Counted from the stretch's first letter, positions 1 to 5,787 are shown. The stretch: DNA of 6,911 nt from LC029 sp036676475 (GCA_036676475.1 JAKFCU010000060.1:1-6911), one strand, 5' to 3'. Program-made: numbers and translations. The notes: generated from the sequence alone by a model not told the origin.

Positions 1-35
1 GGAAAAGATAGTCCTCCTTTTTCTTGGTTAAGGGT

Positions 36-64
36 TTGACCAATGTCAGAAAATGTCTGATAAT
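36..64 (+). promoter_or_regulatory. Candidate sigma-A promoter upstream of the rhamnose locus
   Basis: A TTGACC hexamer (36-41) is followed after 17 nt by GATAAT (59-64), a good match to the housekeeping -35/-10 consensus with ideal spacing. It points toward the rml genes and would give a leader of roughly 185 nt before the first ATG at 256. The call rests on motif match only. The left edge of the window hides whether the operon starts further upstream. Confidence 0.35.
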
Positions 65-100
65 GAAAAGGTCGAGTCGAGCACCTTATCCAGAATTTAC

Positions 101-232
101 AGTCTTGGAAAGACTTGGTTAAAACTATAGAATAAAGGCAAGTGATCGAAACAGGCTTTCTAGCAATCTAAGGGGATGACCCTTGTTAAACATATCGAAT
201 GAAAAATACGTATAGCATGATCTCATATCATG
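101..232 (+). repeat. Three short perfect inverted repeats in the rml leader
   Basis: The non-coding leader carries three separate small perfect inverted repeats. AGTCTT/AAGACT (101-106 and 110-115) has a 3-nt loop. AAGGG/CCCTT (170-174 and 180-184) has a 5-nt loop. CATGAT/ATCATG (216-221 and 227-232) has a 5-nt loop. None is followed by a T run, so they are not classic terminators. They may be leader hairpins or protein sites, or chance. No open frame of note lies in 1-255 on either strand. Confidence 0.3.
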
Positions 233-255
233 AATATTTCTATTAGAGGTACATT

Positions 256-585
256 ATGAAAGGCATTATTCTAGCTGGAGGAAGCGGTACCCGTTTATAT
301 CCGCTTACGAGATTGAATAAGGCCTATCTCGAACTCGGGGAGTTAAATCTAGAATTGTTAGGCTGTGGTTTTGCATGGTTGGATACAGCAACGCATGTGT
401 CTTTGCTAGAGGCCTCACAGTTTATTGAAACGGTAGAGAGAAGACAAAGTTTAAAAGTAGCTTGTTTAGAGGAAATTGCCTTTCGACAAGGCTATATTTC
501 AAAAGAACAATGGATTCATTTAGCTGAACCCCTCATGAAAAATGATTATGGCCAATACTTAATGGAATTAGTCATAAGGAAATAA
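256..585 (+). pseudogene. rmlA: Glucose-1-phosphate thymidylyltransferase remnant with large in-frame internal deletion
   Basis: The full enzyme (about 290 aa) makes dTDP-glucose from dTTP and glucose-1-phosphate, the first step to dTDP-L-rhamnose. This frame encodes only 109 aa. Residues 1-18 are the perfect N-terminal nucleotide-binding signature (GGSGTRLYPLT). Residues 20-109 match the family C-terminus, including NKAYLELGEL, FAWLDT and the YGQYL tail. About 200 codons between them are gone, yet the frame is kept. The lost part holds most of the nucleotidyltransferase core and the first metal-binding Asp. The second, in the conserved T-D-(hydrophobic)-N motif, is replaced by Arg19 at the join (TRLN). 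The start at 256 has a modest AGAGG site 6 nt upstream. The product cannot be an active thymidylyltransferase. It could only be a short stable leftover, if it is translated at all. Confidence 0.9.
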
Positions 586-694
586 ATAAGTAGCGATTTT
601 TTTATTATGGTAGCTGAAGCATCCATCTAAAACTGCGACTCTAAGTAAAGTGATGAAAGGCAACATACCCAATAGGGGATAAGTGGAGGTTAAT

Positions 695-1255
695 ATGAAA
701 GTGATAGAAACCAAATTACAGGGAGTTTTGGTGATAGAACCGGATGTATTCGGGGACCATCGTGGATGGTTTATGGAGACCTATAGTGATGCTAAATTTC
801 ATGAGGCGGGATTAGATTTCAAGTTTGTTCAAGATAATCAATCCTTCTCCGCTGCAAAGGGTACCTTACGTGGATTGCACTATCAATTAAATCCGAAAGC
901 ACAAACCAAACTCGTACGGTGTACTCGAGGCGTGATCTTTGATGTAGCCGTTGATATTCGAAAAGGGAGTCCTACATTTGGTCAGTGGTTTGGAATTCAA
1001 CTGAGTGCAGAAAATAAAAAGCAATTATTGATTCCCAAAGGATTTGCCCATGGTTTTATGACATTAACAGACGATGTTGAAGTCCAGTATAAAGTAGACC
1101 AACTCTATGCACCAGAATGTGACCGGGGGATGATCTGGAATGACCCATCGATTAACATTGAATGGCCAGTTGATATTCCACCTGTATTATCATTAAAAGA
1201 CCAACATGCACCAACCTTAAAAGAAGCCGAGAATCATTTCGTCTATGGAGAATAA
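695..1255 (+). CDS. rmlC: dTDP-4-dehydrorhamnose 3,5-epimerase
   Basis: This is the third enzyme of the dTDP-L-rhamnose pathway, a cytosolic cupin dimer that epimerises C3 and C5 of dTDP-4-keto-6-deoxyglucose. The 186-aa product has normal family length. The catalytic His62 (GLHYQ) and Asp169 dyad, Lys72, and Tyr132 (QYKV) are all present, as is the PKGFAHGF strand. I chose the ATG at 695 because GGAGG (685-689) sits 5 nt upstream. An in-frame GTG at 683 overlaps that site and is rejected. The gene lies 109 bp after the broken rmlA and only 4 bp before rmlD, so it is operonic with rmlD. I see no lesion in it. Confidence 0.96.
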   Translation: MKVIETKLQGVLVIEPDVFGDHRGWFMETYSDAKFHEAGLDFKFVQDNQSFSAAKGTLRGLHYQLNPKAQTKLVRCTRGVIFDVAVDIRKGSPTFGQWFGIQLSAENKKQLLIPKGFAHGFMTLTDDVEVQYKVDQLYAPECDRGMIWNDPSINIEWPVDIPPVLSLKDQHAPTLKEAENHFVYGE

Positions 1256-1259
1256 ATCG

Positions 1260-2111
1260 ATGAAAATCTTAGTGACTGGCTATACGGGACAACTTGGATA
1301 TGATGTAGTTCGTGAAGGATTACATCGTGGATTAAACATGCATGGAGTGGGATCGAAAGATGTAGACATCACAAACGAACAAGATGTTTATGATCTTGTC
1401 AAACAGGTGAATCCTGATGCGATCATCCATTGTGCCGCCTACACAGCCGTAGATAAAGCCGAAGATGATCAACAAACTTGCTGGAATGTCAACGTGGAAG
1501 GCACGAAATATCTTGCTGCCGCCGCTCGAAAGATGAATGCTAAGTTCATGTATGTAAGTACCGATTATGTATTTGATGGAGAAGGGGAGACTCCTTTTAC
1601 AGAAACCAATACACCGGATCCCATTGGCTATTATGGATTGACCAAATATGAAGGGGAGAAAATAGTAACCTCTTTACTAGATGAATGGTTCATTGTTCGT
1701 ATCTCATGGGTGTTTGGTATCAATGGAAATAATTTTGTTAAAACCATGCTTCGCTTAGCAGAAACACGTGATGAATTAAATGTGGTGGGAGATCAAGTGG
1801 GGTCACCTACGTATACATATGATTTATCCCGATTATTAATTGATATGATTCAGACGGATAAGTATGGAATCTATCATGCGTCAAACGAGGGATACTGTAG
1901 TTGGGATCAATTTGCTGCAGAAATTTTCAACCAAGCGCAGAAGAGTATCAAAGTAAATGCCATTACAACCGATCAATACCCCACACGTGCCCTACGTCCG
2001 AAAAATTCAAGAATGTCCAAGCAAAAGCTAGTGGACAATGGATTTACTCCATTACCGAATTGGCAGGACTCTTTGCGACATTATTTAAATGCGTTAAATG
2101 ACGTGAAATAA
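1260..2111 (+). CDS. rmlD: dTDP-4-dehydrorhamnose reductase
   Basis: This is the last pathway enzyme, an NAD(P)H-dependent short-chain reductase that forms dTDP-L-rhamnose. The 283-aa product has family length. It begins with the Rossmann motif G7-Y-T-G10-Q-L-G13. It carries VSTDYVFDG (residues 99-107) with catalytic Thr101, then the Tyr125-x3-Lys129 pair (YGLTK), and the R-x-SWVFG segment. The ATG at 1260 fits the family start (MKILVTG) and has GGAG (1247-1250) 9 nt upstream inside the end of rmlC. An in-frame ATG at 1245 overlaps rmlC but has no ribosome site. The stop abuts the rmlB start with no gap. The gene looks intact although its substrate supply (RmlA, RmlB) is broken here. Confidence 0.96.
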   Translation: MKILVTGYTGQLGYDVVREGLHRGLNMHGVGSKDVDITNEQDVYDLVKQVNPDAIIHCAAYTAVDKAEDDQQTCWNVNVEGTKYLAAAARKMNAKFMYVSTDYVFDGEGETPFTETNTPDPIGYYGLTKYEGEKIVTSLLDEWFIVRISWVFGINGNNFVKTMLRLAETRDELNVVGDQVGSPTYTYDLSRLLIDMIQTDKYGIYHASNEGYCSWDQFAAEIFNQAQKSIKVNAITTDQYPTRALRPKNSRMSKQKLVDNGFTPLPNWQDSLRHYLNALNDVK

Positions 2112-2689
2112 ATGACAAGAAAAAAAGTTTTGGTAACAGGTGGAGCAGGATTTATAGGTGGGAATTTTGTCCAATATATGGTGGATTAATATCCGAATGA
2201 TGATATTTATAATCTAGATGCATTAACTTATGCAGGGGACCTTACGAAGCATAGTCATATAGAAAAGAAAGAACATTATCATTTTGAAAAAGTGGACATT
2301 GCCGATCGGGAGGCCATCCTCGCTCTATTTGAGAAAGAAAAGTTTGATTATGTCGTTCACTTTGCCGCCGAAAGTCATGTGGACCGTTCTATTACCGATC
2401 CAGAAGTATTTATTCGAACCAATGTATTGGGAACACAAGTATTATTAGATGCTCCTAGAAAATATGAAATGACGAAATTCGTTCATGTTTCAACCGATGA
2501 AGTATACGGAGAACTAGACTTTGATCCAACCACCTTTTTCTCGGAAGAAACACCACTACAACCGAATAGTCCATATAGCGCTAGTAAGCATCATCCGATT
2601 TATTAGTCCGTGCCTATCATGAAACATTTGGCTTGCCTATGAATATCACTCGTTGTTCCAATAACTATGGACCTTATCATTTCCCTGAA
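2112..2689 (+). pseudogene. rmlB: dTDP-glucose 4,6-dehydratase, broken (nonsense, frameshift, 3' truncation)
   Basis: The intact enzyme (about 340 aa, NAD-dependent extended SDR) turns dTDP-glucose into dTDP-4-keto-6-deoxyglucose. Codons 1-195 can be traced. The ATG directly follows the rmlD stop, which suggests translational coupling. The Rossmann motif G10-G-A-G-F-I-G16 is present, then codon 26 is TAA (2187-2189) where the family usually has a coding residue before YP. The frame continues through FAAESHVDRS, the catalytic T128-D129-E130 and Y155-x3-K159. Directly after Lys159 one base is missing (AAG at 2586-2588, then CA instead of GCA). Restoring it recovers SDLLVRAYHETFGLP and NNYGPYHFPE. 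Similarity stops near 2689 and unrelated coding sequence follows. Gly17 (usually Ser) and Pro in LLDAPRKY are further unusual residues. The gene is not functional. Confidence 0.93.
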
Positions 2690-3122
2690 TATCAGAGCCG
2701 CACGTGAAGCTGCTGATCATACCGAAAATCCATTCACACTTACGGGTCGAACAGACTGCTACTTGGTTAATACACCAAATCCATTCAACGAAGCTGTTAC
2801 TCGTGCCAATCTTTATCGGGAGGCGGGTGCGGACTGTTTGTTTATTCCGGGGGTAAAAGACCTGAAGACCATTTCAGCATTGGTGCAGGAGATTGATGGA
2901 CCGCTCAATGTAGTTATAGGTCTTTCAGGAATGGCTTTTTCAGTTGCTGATCTGGAATCCGTGGGAGTGAAAAGAATTAGTATAGGTGGCAGCTTGGCAC
3001 GTACTACGTTTGGGATTATACGCCGAGCAGCTCAGGAAATGAGAGAGAAAGGTACATTTTCGTTTACAGATCAACAAATTCCGGATAAGGAGCTTTGTAA
3101 GTTTTTCGCTTCGAGGGGCTAG
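2690..3122 (+). pseudogene. C-terminal part of an isocitrate lyase/PEP mutase family protein
   Basis: The segment encodes about 144 aa ending at TAG (3120-3122). Visible family hallmarks are IRAAREAAD, a GRTDCYLV strand, a helix with EAVTRANLYREAGADCLFIPGV, then LVQEIDGPLNV, and GVKRISIGGSLAR. These match the C-terminal half of PEP mutase/isocitrate lyase superfamily proteins, usually about 250-290 aa. The N-terminal half, with the metal-binding Asp residues and the catalytic loop, is absent. An open frame runs back to an ATG at 2667, but that ATG lies in rmlB sequence in another frame and has no ribosome binding site, so it is not a native start. The substrate of the ancestor (oxaloacetate, phosphonate, methylisocitrate or another) cannot be told from this fragment. 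The surviving part shows no internal stop, which points to a recent break. Confidence 0.8.
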
Positions 3123-3153
3123 TATTCAAGCAAGATCCCCTAGGCTTGTTTGT

Positions 3154-3177
3154 GTTACAAAACGGCGATTTTGTAAC
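3154..3177. repeat. 9-bp perfect inverted repeat after the PEP-mutase fragment
   Basis: GTTACAAAA (3154-3162) and TTTTGTAAC (3169-3177) are exact reverse complements around a 6-nt loop, CGGCGA. The site lies 31 bp after the stop of the PEP-mutase fragment. The stem is AT-rich and no T run follows, so it is a poor intrinsic terminator. An operator or recombination scar is equally possible. The rest of 3123-3315 shows no convincing gene. Confidence 0.5.
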
Positions 3178-3315
3178 GAAAGTGAATAGGTTAGATCATT
3201 AAACCATTAAGGACTTCGACGTATTTTTTAACATCGCTATACTTAAAAATTCTGAATATTGTCAGTAGAAAGAGTAATTTGTTTTGCTTTGTAATCTTCA
3301 GTAAATTGAAGGTGA

Positions 3316-3885
3316 TTATGTGAATATCGCTTCTAAGGCAATAACTAGATCTTGAAACGTAACTACCTTGATTGTATCTTCTTTCCCATACAATTCAACT
3401 TCCCCATATTTCCTTTCATCGGATAGGGTATATACCTCAATCGTATGATTGAAAGGGTCAACAATCCAATATTCCTTGACTCCTGCCCGCTCATATAATC
3501 GTTTTTTCTCGCCTTTATCTTTCTTTGCTGTAGAAGGGGATAATATCTCTATTATGAAATCAGGAACACCTTCACATCCTTGTGTAGTGATTTTGTTAAG
3601 GTCACATATAATAGAAAGATCGGGTTGAACTACATTATTATCAGCTTGCTTTTCGTTCGGGAACAACCGAACATCAAAAGAGGCTAAATAGGGTCTACAC
3701 GCTTGTCCTACAAGATAGTTAGAGATTAATCGGTATAATTCCCCTAATATTTCTTGATGTTTCGGAGACGGGGCAGGTATCATATTATAAGGTATCCCGT
3801 CAATCAGTTCCCATCGTTCTTCGTCAGACCATTCTAGATAGTCTTTATAAGTGTATCTCTTGTTTGGCTGAGGATTTGAGATCAT
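3316..3885 (-). CDS. Uma2 family (DUF820) putative endonuclease
   Basis: The 189-aa product has the full length and motif order of Uma2/DUF820 proteins, a branch of the PD-(D/E)XK nuclease superfamily. These proteins are frequent in cyanobacteria and scattered in Bacillota, and their biological role is poorly known. Visible landmarks are WELIDG (25-30), SPKHQ (40-44), the acidic VVQPDLSI strand with Asp89, PDFIIEILSPST (108-119) with Glu113, the Lys/Asp-rich helix after it, and GVKEYWIVDP (135-144). The predicted active-site acids are present, so it may be catalytic. No signal peptide or membrane segment is seen. The start is secure: AGGAGGGG (3891-3898, minus strand) sits 5 nt before the ATG. 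It is a single-gene unit, convergent with the broken rml locus. Confidence 0.93.
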   Translation of the reverse strand: MISNPQPNKRYTYKDYLEWSDEERWELIDGIPYNMIPAPSPKHQEILGELYRLISNYLVGQACRPYLASFDVRLFPNEKQADNNVVQPDLSIICDLNKITTQGCEGVPDFIIEILSPSTAKKDKGEKKRLYERAGVKEYWIVDPFNHTIEVYTLSDERKYGEVELYGKEDTIKVVTFQDLVIALEAIFT

Positions 3886-3957
3886 GAATACCCCTCCTTT
3901 TTCTCACTTCCAGTTTATCACATTTGAATGATAACGGCGAAGCTAATGATCGAAAAC

Positions 3958-3998
3958 GGTAAAGCCCTTTCGTGCTTTACCTGACTAAGGGGGCCTTA
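3958..3998. repeat. Paired inverted repeats upstream of the Uma2 gene
   Basis: GGTAAAGC (3958-3965) and GCTTTACC (3974-3981) form a perfect 8-bp inverted repeat with an 8-nt loop. A second repeat, TAAGG/CCTTA (3986-3990 and 3994-3998), follows 4 nt later. Neither has a T run on either strand. The pair lies about 70-110 bp upstream of the Uma2 start, so operator or leader function is possible. The rest of 3886-4154 is AT-rich and shows no gene. Confidence 0.45.
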
Positions 3999-4040
3999 AC
4001 CTGAACGGCTGCACAGTCTGATAAGTCTTATTTTTAATAA

Positions 4041-4334
4041 ATGCCCGATGATTCAACGTGGATGATTGGCATTATTTTACATCCCTACCACCATTTTTTA
4101 ACGAAATTTCCTCATCATGTTTCATAATATTTCATGATCATAGAGGAGGAAAAAATGGAAATACAGCGTGCGTTGGAAATTATACGTTCCCTTGCGGAGG
4201 GGAAGAACCCTGGGACTGAACCCGAACGACCGTTCAGTCTCTTGGGAGGCTTATACTTAAGGCCCATTACTAGCTTCAGAATCAAAAACATCGGTTTGAC
4301 CTTCTTTGAGACAGCTAGATGCCGGATGATTCAA
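4041..4334. repeat. Direct repeat pair, 15 of 16 bases identical
   Basis: ATGCCCGATGATTCAA (4041-4056) and ATGCCGGATGATTCAA (4319-4334) differ by one base and lie 278 bp apart in the same orientation. They bracket the small plus-strand reading frame start and its hairpin. The second copy directly precedes the terminator stem. They could be duplicated regulatory sites, ends of a degraded element, or coincidence. Confidence 0.4.
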
Positions 4335-4532
4335 TCTAAGCCTCCATTTGAGAATCATTTTCTCGAGTGGAGGCTTTTTCGTGTAACAAAACTATCTTAC
4401 AAAATTACTTCTCCCCATCTGGATCAGGCGGTAGATATAATCGATATTGTTTTCAATTGGTTAGATTGGTGCGGTTGTATTACAACGAGTAATACCAAAT
4501 TATGGTCTTCTATTAGACGAAATATCTGGTAG
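4155..4532 (+). CDS. Small hypothetical reading frame, probably only an N-terminal gene remnant
   Basis: The frame encodes 125 aa from an ATG at 4155 preceded by a strong GAGGAGG site (4143-4149) 5 nt upstream. An in-frame ATG at 4134 lacks such a site. The first 19 residues (MEIQRALEIIRSLAEGKNP) look like the helical start of small uncharacterised bacterial proteins that I remember as 'RALEIIxxLAxGxxPxTGE'; this resemblance is from memory and untested. After residue 20 the likeness stops and the sequence turns into a hairpin (4208-4246) and then a strong intrinsic terminator (4338-4379) inside the frame. Residues beyond about 60 are therefore probably not protein. The likeliest reading is a truncated gene whose good start signal survived, or a short peptide frame. 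I cannot assign a function. Confidence 0.35.
   Translation: MEIQRALEIIRSLAEGKNPGTEPERPFSLLGGLYLRPITSFRIKNIGLTFFETARCRMIQSKPPFENHFLEWRLFRVTKLSYKITSPHLDQAVDIIDIVFNWLDWCGCITTSNTKLWSSIRRNIW
4208..4246 (+). repeat. Long hairpin inside the small reading frame
   Basis: GGGACTGAAC (4212-4221) pairs with GTTCAGTCTC (4232-4241) with one G-U pair across a 10-nt loop. CCC (4208-4210) and GGG (4244-4246) extend the stem past a small bulge. No T run follows. It begins where the reading frame loses its family-like pattern, so it may mark a junction or a structured RNA. Confidence 0.45.
4338..4379 (+). terminator. Rho-independent terminator
   Basis: A 15-bp stem pairs 4338-4352 with 4362-4376. Its core is AAGCCTCCA against TGGAGGCTT, and two G-U pairs lie near the loop. 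The loop is 9 nt, and a run of five T (4375-4379) ends the structure. It reads on the plus strand, so it would end a transcript that starts near 4100 and covers the small frame at 4155. The opposite strand has a weaker tail. Confidence 0.82.
4477..4495. repeat. 7-bp inverted repeat at the 3' side of the NERD gene
   Basis: GTATTAC (4477-4483) and GTAATAC (4489-4495) are perfect complements around a 5-nt loop. The site lies 17 bp beyond the NERD gene stop in its reading direction. The stem is short and no T run follows it, so a role as terminator is only weakly supported. Confidence 0.3.
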
Positions 4533-5538
4533 AGTCTTTTCTGCTATAAACCCGCCCCTTTCCCGACCCAGAATAAGGGAGATTCAATGATGCGAGTAAC
4601 CTATAGGCGATGTCCTTAGAGGAGAGGAGGAGGAATTCACGACATTGTTGATTGGTGATGGTTGATCTAATGAGGAGAAAATAATCATCTATGGCTTGAT
4701 GGTGTGCTGTGCTAGATTTGCTTTGGCATTGGGGACAGCACCAAGCTGCCTTTTTCCGGATCATGGAAAGGGCATGGCAGGCAGGACACTGAACTCCTTT
4801 GAGAATTTCTTCTTCAGAAATTTGGTAATGTGAAAGAATATCAAAGTTGAGGGGTGTATGTTCTTTGAGAAGGAGTTGACTCAGTTCTTGTATGGAATAC
4901 GGGCTCAAGGATAGCTGGGGATAAAGCTGTTCCAGTTCCATAATTTTATCAGGGATATGAATGGCATGCATGATTTTATCGGTAACGTACTCCCTCGTAC
5001 TTTTTAAGATCGTGGATGGGTTGCTGATTGCAATGAGATAGTCGAGAGGAAAAGTTTTAATCCGGTAATGTTCCAGGAATTTTTGAAGTTGAAGAAGCTG
5101 TCTTTTGGCTTGGGCGATCGGATCAAGGAAGCCTTGTTCTTTTTGCTCCTTGGTTCGAATCATTTGTTTGAACTTATCAAAGGTAAGTGTTCCGGCAATA
5201 TTTTTCGTTTCTATAATGAGGCCAAAATGAGGGGTTAATACGAAGGAGTCCAGTTGGAATGGCTTATCGTCATGAATGAGGCGAAGATCATTAAAGATAT
5301 GATAGTTCCTCTGGGGGAGAAAGCTTAAATGATAGTCAAGATTCTCTTCTCCACGAATTCCAGCCCTTGCCTTTTCCAAACTAGCCTTGATCGTGCCCCA
5401 CTTTTTGTGATTTGGCGAGATTCTCCTAAGCAGTGCCTCTTCTTTTAGGATGGATATAGGGATGGTACGCTCTTGAACAACCAGATTGATCACTCCTTTA
5501 ATCGGTAATGTGGCAATATTTCGCCAGACCTTGCGCAA
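4513..5538 (-). CDS. NERD-domain nuclease-related protein with C-terminal zinc ribbon
   Basis: NERD domains are PD-(D/E)XK-like and thought to act on DNA; their exact role is unproven. In the longest 341-aa frame, the NERD core spans about 58-175: GIRGEE (60-65), QLDSFVLTP with Asp97, and GLIIETKN with Glu110 and Lys112. That D...E-x-K set is the expected active site. Residues 251-271 form a zinc ribbon (CPAC...CPQC, Cys251/254/268/271). The tail (AIDDYFLLI...AYRLLASL) matches the usual family ending, so the 3' end is complete. The start is doubtful. The TTG at 5538 lies only 1 nt from AAGGAG. The family-like start is LVVQERTIP, at a CTG (5484) 8 nt after a perfect AAAGGAG (5493-5499). Translation may start at that CTG (323 aa), or an ancestral ATG may have mutated. 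A GTG at 5493 overlaps the same site. No signal peptide is seen. Confidence 0.87.
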   Translation of the reverse strand: MRKVWRNIATLPIKGVINLVVQERTIPISILKEEALLRRISPNHKKWGTIKASLEKARAGIRGEENLDYHLSFLPQRNYHIFNDLRLIHDDKPFQLDSFVLTPHFGLIIETKNIAGTLTFDKFKQMIRTKEQKEQGFLDPIAQAKRQLLQLQKFLEHYRIKTFPLDYLIAISNPSTILKSTREYVTDKIMHAIHIPDKIMELEQLYPQLSLSPYSIQELSQLLLKEHTPLNFDILSHYQISEEEILKGVQCPACHALSMIRKKAAWCCPQCQSKSSTAHHQAIDDYFLLIRSTITNQQCREFLLLSSKDIAYRLLASLNLPYSGSGKGRVYSRKDSTRYFV

Positions 5539-5545
5539 ACTCCTT

Positions 5546-5624
5546 TTTTATTCGCCCCAATAGGGATTTTATTCGCTATTTTTGAAATTTATTCGCGTAT
5601 TAACATCTTTGGGCAGTTATTCGT
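5546..5624. repeat. Four spaced copies of a TTATTCGC motif before the NERD gene
   Basis: Copies are TTTTATTCGC (5546-5555), TTTTATTCGC (5567-5576), ATTTATTCGC (5587-5596) and the diverged GTTATTCGT (5616-5624). Steps are 21, 20 and 28 bp, near two helical turns for the first three. On the minus strand they read GCGAATAAA, and the copy nearest the gene runs into the AAGGAG sequence at the NERD start. They could be an operator array for the NERD gene or part of a dispersed intergenic repeat of Bacillales. Confidence 0.65.
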
Positions 5625-5787
5625 TGACAGAAGCGGAGATCACCTCGATCATCGAGCACTCCTATGGGTTGCTGATGCTGTGGAGCAGACATTGAGCCTG
5701 TAATTCCCCGCCAAATGAGCGTCAGCGATTAATGGTTTATGGAAAAACTTATTTTTAAAAATTAACAACATTTGACCAAAGTCGAAT
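5625..5787. other. Intergenic stretch with a GC-richer patch, no supported gene
   Basis: Between the repeat array and the dehydrogenase control region, 5630-5720 is visibly more GC-rich than its flanks. It contains a 13-bp perfect palindrome, CTCGATCATCGAG (5644-5656). A 24-codon frame from a TTG at 5624 (LTEAEITSIIEHSYG...) ends at TGA and faintly recalls a transposase segment, but is too short to call. From 5730 the DNA becomes AT-rich. Confidence 0.4.

Noticed and set aside
581..606. AT-rich T run after the rmlA stop as a terminator
   Set aside because: The only stem is a weak A-T pairing. No GC stem precedes the T run, so it is not a credible intrinsic terminator.
609..614. GGTAGC between rmlA and rmlC as an ops/JUMPstart-like element
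   Set aside because: Only six core bases match, the position is inside the operon, and RfaH-type control is not expected in Bacillota.
1901..2101. 66-aa plus-strand frame inside rmlD
   Set aside because: It lies wholly within rmlD in another frame, has no family resemblance, and rmlD is clearly the coding frame.
2667..3122. A genuine 151-aa gene starting at ATG 2667
   Set aside because: The ATG and first codons are rmlB sequence read out of frame, and there is no ribosome binding site. Real similarity begins only after about 2690.
3214..3315. Minus-strand frame after the Uma2 stop reading FTEDYKAKQITLSTDN, faintly like the start of an IS3-type OrfA
   Set aside because: It has under 30 codons between stops, no start signal and no supporting transposon ends, so chance is the simplest explanation.
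3958..3981. 8-bp GGTAAAGC inverted repeat as a terminator
   Set aside because: There is no T run on either strand and no gene ends just before it. It is kept only as a repeat.
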